Assembly: GCA_003158505.1 (NCBI GenBank)
Contig: PMJK01000170.1
Coordinates: forward strand, 13,977-32,696
DNA length: 18,720 nt
Direction of reading: 5' to 3'
Source: Holophagaceae bacterium
GTDB taxonomy: Bacteria > Acidobacteriota > Holophagae > Holophagales > Holophagaceae
Below, in pieces: positions 8,601 to 14,985 of the stretch (its first letter is position 1; each line of letters opens with the position of its first letter). The translations under genes were made by a program, and so were the position numbers. The notes under the pieces are model-generated. The model was not told where the DNA came from, did not search any database, and saw only the letters and a list, made by a program, of their open reading frames with translations.

Positions 8601-9075
8601 GCTCACCTTCCCCCGCCAGGCCTCGGGCCGCCGCCTCTGCATCCCGGACTTCTTCTCCACCGATCGGACAGATGTGCTGGCCCTCCAGTTGGTGACGCTG
8701 GGGCAGGGCGCGGCGGATCACGCGGCCAGGCTCTACCGGGAGGACGGCTACGGGGACTACTTCGCCTTCCACGGCCTCGCCACGGAACTCACGGAGGCCT
8801 ACGCGGAGCGCGTCCATGCCCGCATCCGCCGGGAGCTGGACATCGCTGCCAAGGACCTGCCCGGCCGGGCCCTCTTCGCCCAGGGCTACCAGGGTTCCCG
8901 CTATTCCTATGGCTACCCCGCCTGCCCGGACCTGGAAGGCAACGGTCCCCTCCTGGACCTGCTGCAGGGCGGCGCCATCGGCGTCCACCTCAGCGAATCC
9001 CATCAGATGGACCCCGAATACACCACCAGCGCCCTGGTGGCCTGGCATCCCCAGGCCCGCTACTTCTCCGTCTGA
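5653..9075 (+). CDS. metH: Cobalamin-dependent methionine synthase
   Basis: This 1140-residue protein has all four MetH modules in order. The homocysteine domain (about 1-300) has the zinc ligands C221 (GLNCGTGP) and C287-C288 (GGCCGTT). The methyl-THF domain begins at VGERTN (337-341). The cobalamin cap and binding domain (about 620-835) contains the DVHDIG loop with cobalt-ligand H724. The activation domain (about 880-1140) has RYSYGYPACPD, the SAM-binding R-x3-GY motif. It transfers the methyl group from 5-methyl-THF through cobalamin to homocysteine. ATG 5653 gives the usual N-terminus; the in-frame ATG at 5620 lies inside the ferredoxin gene. A proline/alanine-rich linker near 840-880, longer than in E. 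coli MetH, separates the cobalamin and activation domains. Confidence 0.97.
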   Translation: MTTLDTLLREKVLLLDGGMGTQIFARKPTMEDYGGAALEGCVDLLTERRPHWIREIHESYFRAGADAVETNTFGANPLVLGDFGLSAKAYDLNVQAASMAKEVARSFDRPRFVIGSVGPGTKLITLGHVSYADLLASYRVQMDGLLEGGADAILIETCQDLGQIKVAVRAAREAMATKRCRIPIWVQATVETTGTLLVGSDISAVLTSVEPLGIDVLGLNCGTGPDEMHAHLQTLSETSPFRISCLPNAGLPENRDGQVVYPLAPEPFVQKVLHAASEFGIAILGGCCGTTPDHIRALVPGVEKLNPPKRTPKLERSAASLYQSVALKQEPAPLIVGERTNANGSKKFRDLLAAEDWDGMIALAKEQQREGAHLLDLCVAYVGRDEVRDADELLNRLITQITLPLMIDSTEFPVIERALQRSPGKCVINSINFEDGEAKAQAILELCKTYGAAVVALTIDERGMAKTREQKLEVARRLHALAVGEYGLNPGDLIIDPLTFTLGSGDEEFRGSAIETLEALRLIKAELPGVMTILGVSNVSFGLNPASRHVLNALMLYHGVKHGLDMAIFNASKVIPVAKIDPEDRRIVEDLLFDRRSEGYDPLKALMARFSSRKAAVADDHRADLPVMERLHRGILDGEKQAILADVDEALKDHDPLKLINEVLLGAMKVVGERFGSGEMQLPFVLESAEAMKAAIKRIEPHLPRESNYQKGRILLATVKGDVHDIGKNLVDIILSNNGFEVKNLGIKQPIEAILKELEAWPADAIGLSGLLVKSTVIMKENLHFMEELGHKVPVILGGAALTRDYVEGDCRRTYSGSVFYAEDAFEGLRHMQALVSGETDVPAAAPAADAAGEIKILRRGSAAVPLTAHGQSSWVRHDAPPPQPPFWGVRELTDAPVDLFDHLDAFALIRNRWGFSQGSQSDEAFTAILRDKAVPQLVRWKERLATDPLFQPRARYGYFPVRAEGDALRVLDPADPTRSLAVLTFPRQASGRRLCIPDFFSTDRTDVLALQLVTLGQGAADHAARLYREDGYGDYFAFHGLATELTEAYAERVHARIRRELDIAAKDLPGRALFAQGYQGSRYSYGYPACPDLEGNGPLLDLLQGGAIGVHLSESHQMDPEYTTSALVAWHPQARYFSV
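8189..8212. repeat. Perfect 10-bp inverted repeat inside the metH linker
   Basis: CTCCAGCCGC at 8189-8198 is matched by GCGGCTGGAG at 8203-8212 around a four-base loop. A second small palindrome (AGCGG-TG-CCGCT) follows near 8239-8250. Both lie in the region coding for the low-complexity linker between the cobalamin and activation domains, where coding constraint is low. It may be a REP-like palindrome inserted in frame, or simply GC-rich chance pairing. Confidence 0.5.
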
Positions 9076-9081
9076 CCTGGT

Positions 9082-9223
9082 CAGAAAAGAAGGATGTAAG
9101 CGGAGGAAAACAGAGGAACTGAGGAAAGCGGAGAAAGACAAATGATCCTTTCCTCAATCGGTTATCTTTTATCCCCTTTCCTCCGCCTCTCCGCGACCCT
9201 CCGCTTATCAACATTCTTTTCTG
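9082..9223. repeat. Long imperfect foldback between the two methionine units
   Basis: The 140-base stretch after metH folds back on itself. CAGAAAAGA 9082-9090 pairs with TCTTTTCTG 9215-9223, ATGT 9094-9097 with ACAT 9211-9214, TAAGCGGAGG 9097-9106 with CCTCCGCTTA 9198-9207 (base 9097 can serve only one of these), and GCGGAGAAAG near 9128-9137 with CTTTCCTCCGC at 9176-9186 with one bulged base. The strand is purine-rich on the left and pyrimidine-rich on the right, unlike the flanking coding sequence, and codes for nothing. It may serve as a 3' end or terminator for the metH transcript, or be a non-autonomous repeat element. Confidence 0.7.
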
Positions 9224-9241
9224 TAGGGACATCAAAAGGAC

Positions 9242-9270
9242 TTGCCACTGGGCCATGGTGACGCTACCTT
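9242..9270 (+). promoter_or_regulatory. Candidate promoter for the metY unit
   Basis: TTGCCA at 9242-9247 is separated by 17 bases from TACCTT at 9265-9270, a reasonable sigma-70-like pair about 40 bases upstream of the second SAM-I aptamer. A small hairpin (CAAC...GTTG, 9274-9293) followed by TTTT lies just after it and could instead end upstream transcription. Assignment rests on position and partial consensus. Confidence 0.4.
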
Positions 9271-9310
9271 TTTCAACCGGCCCTGCGGGGTTGTTTTCAT
9301 CGAGATCCTT

Positions 9311-9441
9311 GTCAGTTCCATAGCGAGTTATCCAGAAAGGTGGAGGGACGGGCCCTGTGAAACCTTGGCAACCTGCGAAAGCAAGGTGCCAATTCCTGCC
9401 GCGAGTGATCGCGGAGAGATGTCGAGCTGTGTCGAACTGAC
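9311..9441 (+). promoter_or_regulatory. SAM-I (S-box) riboswitch, copy 2
   Basis: The core matches copy 1 at 66 of 69 positions (9332-9400 against 3341-3409). P4 is a perfect six-pair hairpin, CCGCGA-GTGA-TCGCGG, at about 9399-9414. An outer stem pairs GTCAGTTC 9311-9318 with GAACTGAC 9434-9441, eight perfect pairs. A strong intrinsic terminator begins six bases downstream, so this copy should work by premature termination: SAM binding stabilises P1 and lets the terminator form. A possible antiterminator pairs about 9421-9434 with the terminator's 5' edge (9441-9450); this last pairing has bulges and is only a suggestion. Confidence 0.97.
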
Positions 9442-9446
9442 GACAG

Positions 9447-9487
9447 CGACAAAGGGGCCCGAGCGATCGGGCCCCTTTGTCGTTTTT
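9447..9487 (+). terminator. Intrinsic terminator, expression platform of the second SAM-I riboswitch
   Basis: The arms 9447-9462 and 9467-9482 form a perfect 16-pair stem (CGACAAAGGGGCCCGA on the 5' side) with GCGA loop 9463-9466, followed directly by TTTTT at 9483-9487. It ends 67 bases before the metY start, so it can stop transcription before the operon is read. Confidence 0.96.
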
Positions 9488-9554
9488 GCTTTTCCTGGAC
9501 TTGCTTGGACAGACGAGGCCTCGGCCTTCTCAATCTCTCATCGCAGGAGACGCC

Positions 9555-10841
9555 GTGAGCGCCACCCCTCCCCGCTTCGAAACCATCGCCCTCCACGGGG
9601 GCCACACTCCGGACTCGGATACCAAGAGCCGGGCCGTGCCCATCTACCAGACCTCGAGCTATGTGTTCGATTCCGCCGAGCACGGGGCCCAGCTCTTCGG
9701 CCTGGAGGTGCCCGGAAACATCTACACCCGGATCATGAACCCCACCCAGGCCGTGTTGGAGACCCGCGTGGCCCAGCTGGAGGGCGGCATCGCCAGCCTC
9801 GCGGTGGCCTCAGGGCAGGCGGCCATCACCTTGACCTTCTCGACCCTGCTTCGGGGCGGTGAACACATCGTCGCGGGTGACAACCTCTATGGCGGCACCT
9901 ACAACCTGCTGCACCACACCCTCCCCCGCACGGGCATCACCACCACCTTCGTGAATTCCCGGACCCCCGAGGCTTTCCGCGCCGCCATCACGCCGCAGAC
10001 CCGCGCCATCTACCTGGAGGCCCTCGGCAACCCCAAGCTGGATGTGCCCGACTTCGGGGCCATCGCCGCCATCGCCAAGGCCGCCGGCATCCCCCTCATC
10101 GTGGACAACACCCTGCCCAGCCCCTACCTGCTGAACCCGCTGGCGCTGGGCGCGAACATCGTGGTCCACAGCGCGACCAAGTTCCTGGGCGGCCACGGCA
10201 CCTCCATCGCGGGCGTCATCGTGGACGGCGGCACCTTCGACTGGAAGAACGGCAAGTTCCCCGAGTTCACGGAGCCCTTCGCCGCCTACCACGGCGCCGT
10301 GCTGGCCGACCTCGCGGGCCCGGCAGCCTTCATCACCAAGGCCCGCCTCGAGGGCCTGCGCGACACAGGACCCGCCATCAGCCCTTTCAACGCCTTCCTC
10401 ATCCTCCTGGGCATCGAGACCCTGCACCTGCGCATGGAGCGGCATGGCGCCAACACCCTGGCCGTGGCCCAGTGGCTGGAGAAGCATCCCAAAGTGAGCT
10501 GGGTGAACTACCCCGGCTTGGCGAACAACGCCAACCACGCCGATGCCGCCCGCTACTTCCGCAAGGGCGCGGGCTTCGGCGGCATCCTCACCTTCGGCGT
10601 CAAGGGCGGGCTCGAATCGGGCAAGGCCGTCATCAACGGCGTCCAGATCTTCTCCCGCCTGGCCAACGTGGGCGATGCGAAGAGCCTCATCATCCATCCC
10701 GCCAGCACCACCCACCAGCAGCTCTCCGCCGCGGAACGGGAGACCACCGGCGTCACCGACGACCTGATCCGCCTGTCCGTAGGCCTCGAGAATATCAACG
10801 ATCTCATCGAGGACCTGGATCAGGCCCTGTCAAAGGCTTAG
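9555..10841 (+). CDS. metY: O-acetylhomoserine sulfhydrylase (aminocarboxypropyltransferase)
   Basis: This 428-residue PLP enzyme belongs to the Cys/Met-metabolism family. Visible features are the N-terminal ETIALHGGH start typical of MetY, the YTRIMNPT motif, the ASGQAA phosphate-binding loop (S86), VDNT with D184 contacting the pyridine nitrogen, and the PLP lysine K209 in HSATKFLGGHG. The length, and an insert near residues 230-260, fit MetY rather than the shorter MetB/MetC/MetZ enzymes. It should make homocysteine from O-acetylhomoserine and sulfide. The GTG at 9555 was chosen because AGGAGA lies at 9545-9550 and the protein aligns from there; an in-frame upstream start would lie inside the terminator. 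It is the first gene after the second SAM-I riboswitch, three bases before metA. Confidence 0.95.
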   Translation: MSATPPRFETIALHGGHTPDSDTKSRAVPIYQTSSYVFDSAEHGAQLFGLEVPGNIYTRIMNPTQAVLETRVAQLEGGIASLAVASGQAAITLTFSTLLRGGEHIVAGDNLYGGTYNLLHHTLPRTGITTTFVNSRTPEAFRAAITPQTRAIYLEALGNPKLDVPDFGAIAAIAKAAGIPLIVDNTLPSPYLLNPLALGANIVVHSATKFLGGHGTSIAGVIVDGGTFDWKNGKFPEFTEPFAAYHGAVLADLAGPAAFITKARLEGLRDTGPAISPFNAFLILLGIETLHLRMERHGANTLAVAQWLEKHPKVSWVNYPGLANNANHADAARYFRKGAGFGGILTFGVKGGLESGKAVINGVQIFSRLANVGDAKSLIIHPASTTHQQLSAAERETTGVTDDLIRLSVGLENINDLIEDLDQALSKA

Positions 10842-10844
10842 AAG

Positions 10845-11780
10845 ATGCCTGTCAAAATCCCCGACACCCTGCCCGCCCGCGGCATCCTCGAGGCGGAAAA
10901 CGTGTTCCTCATGGAGGAACGCCGCGCCCTCCACCAGGACATCCGTCCGCTGCGCATCGCGATCCTGAACCTCATGCCCACCAAGATCGCCACGGAAACC
11001 CAGCTCCTGCGCCTGCTCGGGAACACGCCCCTGCAGGTGGAGGTCACCCTGCTCCACACGGCCTCCCACAGCGCGAAGAACACGTCCGCGGAACACCTGT
11101 TGGAGCACTACGTGTCCTTCGCGGAGGTCCGCCACCAGTCCTTCGACGGCCTCATCGTCACCGGCGCTCCGGTGGAGACGCTGCCCTTCGAAGCCGTGGA
11201 CTACTGGCCGGAACTGACGGAATTGCTGGACTGGGCCCGGACGAATGTCTTCTCGGGCCTCTTCATCTGCTGGGGGGCCCAAGCCGCCCTCTTCCACTAC
11301 TACGGGATCCCCAAGTACCCCCTGCCCGGGAAGATGTTCGGGGTCTTCCCCCACCGCCTGATCACGCGCCATGAGCGGATCGTGCAGGGCTTCGACGACG
11401 TCTTCTTCGCGCCCCATTCGAGGTACACGGCGAACCGCCGGGAAGACATCCTGGCGGATCCCCGACTGATGCTCTTGGCCGAGTCTGACGAGGCGGGTGT
11501 CTACATGGCTCAGTCTGCGGACCACCGGCAGGTCTTCGTGACCGGCCATTCCGAGTACGATCCCTGTACGCTCCAGGGCGAGTACAACCGGGATCTCGGG
11601 AAGGGCCTGCCCATTGGAATCCCGCAAAACTATTTTCCTGCGGATGACCCCTCCCGGGACCCCTTGGTCCGCTGGCGCAGCCACGCCAATCTCCTCTTCT
11701 CCAACTGGCTGAACTACTTCGTCTACCAGGAGACGCCCTACGCGTTCGTCCCCCTCCCGGCGGAAGGAGGGGAGGAATGA
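10845..11780 (+). CDS. metA: Homoserine O-acyltransferase, MetA type, predicted acetyl-CoA specific
   Basis: This 311-residue protein is a MetA-family acyltransferase with catalytic C142 (ICWGAQAAL), H235 and E237 (TGHSEYDP), at the same numbers as in E. coli MetA. It activates homoserine by O-acylation. Residue 111 is Glu (GAPVETLPFEAVDYW). In characterised MetA proteins Glu111 goes with acetyl-CoA use and Gly111 with succinyl-CoA, so O-acetylhomoserine is the expected product even though annotation pipelines often say succinyltransferase. This agrees with the metY gene immediately upstream. Its stop overlaps the next start (ATGA). Transcription should be under the same SAM-I riboswitch. Confidence 0.95.
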   Translation: MPVKIPDTLPARGILEAENVFLMEERRALHQDIRPLRIAILNLMPTKIATETQLLRLLGNTPLQVEVTLLHTASHSAKNTSAEHLLEHYVSFAEVRHQSFDGLIVTGAPVETLPFEAVDYWPELTELLDWARTNVFSGLFICWGAQAALFHYYGIPKYPLPGKMFGVFPHRLITRHERIVQGFDDVFFAPHSRYTANRREDILADPRLMLLAESDEAGVYMAQSADHRQVFVTGHSEYDPCTLQGEYNRDLGKGLPIGIPQNYFPADDPSRDPLVRWRSHANLLFSNWLNYFVYQETPYAFVPLPAEGGEE

Positions 11781-13147
11781 GCCTGAAGGTCCTCAAGTTC
11801 GGGGGCAGCTCCATCGGCGACGCGGAAGCCCTACTGCGCGCCGCGGCCATCGTCCGGGATGAGCTGCCAGCTGGAGGCCTGGTGGTGGTCTCGGCCCTGC
11901 GGGGCACCACGGACAGCATTCTCGAGGCCTGCACGGCGGCCGGCCAGGGGGATCTCGTGGCGGCCCAGGCAGTGCTCGAGGCGCTCAAGTCGCGTCACCA
12001 GGAGGTGGCCAGGGAGCTGGGATACCTCCAGGAGGTCCGGACCGAATGGGATCCGCTCTTCGGGAGGCTCGACCAAGTCCTCACGGGCATGGCCATGCTG
12101 GGGGAGGCCACGCCCCGCGGCAGGGACGGGGCCCTGGCGATCGGTGAAACGCTCGCGGTCCATCTCGCCGCTCGGTGTTTTGGCGGCGAATTCCACGAGG
12201 TGCGTGACGTGATGAAGACCGATTCGCGCTTCGGCAAGGCCCGGCCCCAGCTCGGGGCCATCCGCCACGCAGCGACCCCCTGGCGCGCAGCCCTCTCCCA
12301 AGGCGCGCTCTGGGTGACCCAGGGCTTCCTGGGATCCACACCGGACGGTGTCACCACTACCCTCGGACGGGGGGGCTCTGACACCACCGCCACCCTGCTG
12401 GGAGAGGCCCTGGATGCGGACGAGGTGCAGATCTGGACCGATGTGGATGGGGTTCTCACGGCCGACCCGAGCCTGGTGCTGGGGGCCAGGCCCATCCCCC
12501 AGATGAGCCTGGGCGAGGCGGAGGCCCTGAGTGCCTTCGGCGCCAAGGTGCTGCATGCCGATTCCCTGGCGCCCGGCGGGCGGGCGGGGTTCCGCCTAGT
12601 GGTGGCCAACACCCTGCGCCCCGGTGCCTCCCGGACGGAGATCCTGCCGGTGCCCCCAGTTCGCCCCGCCGGTGCGGTCACTTCCGTGGCCTACAAGGAA
12701 GGCATCTTCCTGTTGCGCTTCCCCGCCTCGGCCGGACTCGAACCACCCATGGAAGCCGCCCGAAGCCTGGAGGAGGCCGGAGCCCTGCGCTTCGGGTTGA
12801 TCTCCAGCCCGGCGGGTACCCTGCTGGCGGTACGTCCCGAAACCCACCCGGCCGCCGAGGTGCTCGGCACCCTTGCCGCCTCGGGGGTCATCTGTGAGTC
12901 GGGATGGGCGGTGGTCGCCCTGGTGGGCGAAGGGCTGCGGGCCGATCCCGTGGCGGCCCTACGCCACCTCGCCGCCCTGGGACACGAGCCCGTGGGGGGC
13001 CTGCTCACGGGCAGCAGCACGGTCTCCATCGCCTTCCTTGTTCCCGAATCCCGCCTGGGGGATCTGATTCCCCGCCTCCACGACCGATGCGTGGATGGCC
13101 ACACCTCCGATGATCGGCTGGCCGGATCGACGCAGCTTCAGCCCTGA
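11777..13147 (+). CDS. lysC: Aspartate kinase (monofunctional)
   Basis: This 456-residue protein has the aspartokinase core: KFGGSS at 7-12 for ATP/phosphate, IGE with E124 for aspartate, GRGGSDTTA at 197-205 and WTDVDGVLTADPS at 220-232. Residues after about 300 look like a pair of ACT regulatory domains, weakly conserved, so feedback by an amino acid is likely but which one is unclear. No homoserine dehydrogenase domain is fused. It catalyses the first step from aspartate toward homoserine, lysine and threonine. The start overlaps metA by four bases, with GGAGGGGAGG just upstream, so it is the third gene of the SAM-controlled unit. The symbol lysC is by family; this paralogue may be dedicated to methionine. 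Confidence 0.93.
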   Translation: MSLKVLKFGGSSIGDAEALLRAAAIVRDELPAGGLVVVSALRGTTDSILEACTAAGQGDLVAAQAVLEALKSRHQEVARELGYLQEVRTEWDPLFGRLDQVLTGMAMLGEATPRGRDGALAIGETLAVHLAARCFGGEFHEVRDVMKTDSRFGKARPQLGAIRHAATPWRAALSQGALWVTQGFLGSTPDGVTTTLGRGGSDTTATLLGEALDADEVQIWTDVDGVLTADPSLVLGARPIPQMSLGEAEALSAFGAKVLHADSLAPGGRAGFRLVVANTLRPGASRTEILPVPPVRPAGAVTSVAYKEGIFLLRFPASAGLEPPMEAARSLEEAGALRFGLISSPAGTLLAVRPETHPAAEVLGTLAASGVICESGWAVVALVGEGLRADPVAALRHLAALGHEPVGGLLTGSSTVSIAFLVPESRLGDLIPRLHDRCVDGHTSDDRLAGSTQLQP

Positions 13148-13371
13148 CGAAGCAACCAGGCGGTGAGGCGCGAGTGGAATTCCTGGGGGTCCTCCAGATC
13201 CGAGGGGAGGAGGCGGGCCGGATGGGCGGGATCCCCCACCACCAGGGGACTGGATTCCACCAGATTGGGCAGGCGCTGGCCATCGGGTAGGGACCAGAGG
13301 GCCCCCCGGGTTTCGGCTTCCCTGGGCTCTGAGGCCTGGCGCCGCTCCCCCTTTATCTCGCAGACCATCAT
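13138..13371 (-). CDS. Small hypothetical protein, minus strand
   Basis: A 77-residue ORF on the opposite strand starts MMVCEIKGER and ends LTAWLLRQG. I do not recognise its family. It is charged, soluble-looking, without cysteine pairs or a membrane segment. Support for it being real: AGGAG sits just upstream on the minus strand, four bases before the first ATG and seven before the second (either could be used); it fills a gap between plus-strand genes; and its 3' end meets the aspartate kinase tail to tail with a ten-base overlap. It diverges from the SDR gene, whose start is 76 bases away, so the two may share a control region. Confidence 0.6.
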   Translation of the reverse strand: MMVCEIKGERRQASEPREAETRGALWSLPDGQRLPNLVESSPLVVGDPAHPARLLPSDLEDPQEFHSRLTAWLLRQG

Positions 13372-13447
13372 CTTTCTCCTGTGGAATCTAAAAGATAGGC
13401 CTCCCGGCGGCCCGCGCCACCTGCGACCCTCTTGGGGAGGTAGGCTC

Positions 13448-14200
13448 ATGACCCGAAGCATTCTCATCAGCGGCGGTTCCCGTGGCATCGGCCGGGCCTG
13501 CGCCCTGCACTTGGCCCGGGCCGAGGCGGCCCATCTGGTCCTCTTGGGCCGGGATGCCGGGGCCCTGGCAGATACCGCCCTAGCCGTCGGCGCGGCCGGT
13601 GGCACCGCAGACGTCTTTGTGGCGAATGTGACGGAGCGCACCCGCTTGGCAGAGGTGGCCGGGCACTTGGACCGCCTGGACGGTCTGGTGGCCGCAGCGG
13701 GCATCTCCGGCATGACGCCGGTGGATGGCCCCACGGATGCCTTCTTCGATGAGATCCTGGCCACCGATCTCGCGGGGCCATGGAACACCGTGCGGGCCTT
13801 CCTTCCGAAGATGGCCTCAGGCGGCCGCATCGTGCTGGTGTCGAGCGTGCTGGGCCGGTTCGGTGTGCCGGGCTACGGGGCCTACTGCGCGGCCAAGCAT
13901 GGCCTCATGGGCCTCGCCAAGGCCCTGGCCCTGGAACTCATCGACCGGGGCATCGTAGTGAATGCCGTGGCGCCAGGCTGGGTGGACACCAACATGGCCA
14001 AGACCGGCATCCAGCAGATCGCCGCCGCCACTCACCAGACGGAGGCCCAATTCCGTGCCCAGGCCGAGGCGGCCGTGCCCGTGAAACGGTTCTTCCAGCC
14101 CGAAGAGATCGCCCACGGCATCGCCTGGCTGCTGGACCCCGCCAACACCATGCAGGTTGGACAGTGCCTGAATCTGGATGGGGGCGTGGTGCAGTCATGA
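13448..14200 (+). CDS. Short-chain dehydrogenase/reductase (SDR), FabG-like
   Basis: This 250-residue classical SDR has the NAD(P) glycine motif GGSRGIG (9-15), AAAGIS in place of NNAG (82-87), catalytic S133, Y146 and K150 (YGAYCAAK), and the PGWVDT loop after strand 6. Arg12 in the glycine motif and R35 suggest NADP(H) preference. The usual structural Asn of helix 4 is replaced by Asp (D107 in TDLAG), a small departure. It should oxidise or reduce a hydroxyl/keto group; the substrate is not predictable. The ATG at 13448 has GGAGG at 13436-13440; this site could be partly hidden in a CCTC/GAGG hairpin. It is not obviously coupled to the methionine genes. Confidence 0.88.
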   Translation: MTRSILISGGSRGIGRACALHLARAEAAHLVLLGRDAGALADTALAVGAAGGTADVFVANVTERTRLAEVAGHLDRLDGLVAAAGISGMTPVDGPTDAFFDEILATDLAGPWNTVRAFLPKMASGGRIVLVSSVLGRFGVPGYGAYCAAKHGLMGLAKALALELIDRGIVVNAVAPGWVDTNMAKTGIQQIAAATHQTEAQFRAQAEAAVPVKRFFQPEEIAHGIAWLLDPANTMQVGQCLNLDGGVVQS

Positions 14201-14223
14201 AAATTGCTGTCGTGGGCCTCTAA
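14197..14223 (+). pseudogene. Eight-codon Rossmann-like N-terminal remnant (MKIAVVGL)
   Basis: An ATG overlapping the SDR stop codon (ATGA, 14197-14200) opens a frame reading MKIAVVGL and then TAA. This is the usual first strand of an NAD-binding Rossmann protein, which would continue GxG. The start overlap is the spacing expected of a real operon partner. The simplest reading is that a downstream dehydrogenase-type gene has been deleted, leaving its first codons. Eight residues are too few to be sure. Confidence 0.35.
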
Positions 14224-14234
14224 CACGATCTGCA

Positions 14235-14257
14235 CAACGGGCGTACATTTCCCGTTG
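14235..14257. other. Hairpin between the SDR gene and the next gene
   Basis: CAACGGG 14235-14241 and CCCGTTG 14251-14257 form a perfect seven-pair stem with a nine-base loop. There is no T-tract, so it is not a standard terminator. It lies 33 bases before the next ATG and could affect mRNA stability or translation. Confidence 0.4.
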
Positions 14258-14290
14258 CGCGGATGCATCCCCGCGAGAAAGGGGCATGCC

Positions 14291-14848
14291 ATGAAATCCC
14301 TCGTTGAACACCCAGCCACTTCCTTGAAGTGGCGCAAAACTGGTGTCTCCCCCCCCGACTTCGAACTGCTGGGGACCGAAGGGGTCTTTGCCACCCTCGC
14401 CTTTCTGGACGATAAGCACACCCTGGCTCGCGTCAGGACCGCCGAGGGGGTCTGGACCCTGAAGCACCTGGGCATCTTGACCCCAGTTGTGACCTTGCGT
14501 GGACTGGGAGACACCACGAACCTGGCGACCTTCCATCCTCACGCCCTGCGGCACGGGAAACTGCAATTCCACGACGGGGCCTCCTTTGATTGGAAGTGGC
14601 TCCACAAGGGGGGACCCGGTGGGGCCTTCCTGGATTCCGAAGGCGAGTCACTGGTCCGCCTCCACCCTCCCGCTGGATGGGATCCCAACTCCACGGCCGA
14701 CCTTGAGCAGTGCGACGTGGATCTGATCCCGGCACTCTCCGCCCACCTGCCGAGCGCTCTGCTCGCGGCATTTGGCTGGTATTTGATTCTCTTCGATCAA
14801 ATGAAAGAGAGAGATGCCGTGGTCGCAGAAACCACCCTGAGGCTCTGA
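14291..14848 (+). CDS. Hypothetical protein, LURP/tubby-like fold suspected
   Basis: This 185-residue protein alternates short strands with conserved-looking Gly and Trp (GVWTLKHLGILTPVVTLRG, then FDWKWLHKGGPGGAFLDSEG). That rhythm resembles bacterial relatives of LURP-one/scramblase beta-barrel proteins, in which each strand pair reports 'element of sequence then its value'. Residues about 160-178 (LPSALLAAFGWYLILF) are hydrophobic and may lie in or on the membrane. I do not recognise a named family with certainty and no catalytic motif is visible. The ATG at 14291 is preceded by GAGAAAGGGG. The in-frame ATG at 14204 was rejected because it would span the upstream hairpin. Confidence 0.7.
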   Translation: MKSLVEHPATSLKWRKTGVSPPDFELLGTEGVFATLAFLDDKHTLARVRTAEGVWTLKHLGILTPVVTLRGLGDTTNLATFHPHALRHGKLQFHDGASFDWKWLHKGGPGGAFLDSEGESLVRLHPPAGWDPNSTADLEQCDVDLIPALSAHLPSALLAAFGWYLILFDQMKERDAVVAETTLRL

Positions 14849-14985
14849 TCGCTGCGCCTCTTGCCCAGATGGCTCATCCGGCAGGGTGACGATGGGTTGC
14901 GGACCATGCCAGGTCCATAGATCTGACCTTGAGACTTCCCGGAGCAGGCCTTCTGGTCCACCCTGGAAAGCTCCGAGGTTCTTTC

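Noticed and set aside
7681..9141. 486-codon minus-strand frame opposite the end of metH
   Set aside because: Same antisense effect; it also runs into the foldback and shows no recognisable domain.
9274..9297. Small hairpin plus TTTT as terminator of the metH unit
   Set aside because: The stem is short and bulged and coincides with the predicted metY transcription start; not strong enough to list separately.
9477..9554. Upstream start extending metY
   Set aside because: It lies in the terminator stem; the GTG at 9555 has a proper ribosome site and matches the family N-terminus.
13163..13447. Upstream extension of the SDR frame
   Set aside because: The extension overlaps the minus-strand small gene and the SDR glycine motif starts naturally after ATG 13448, which has its own ribosome site.
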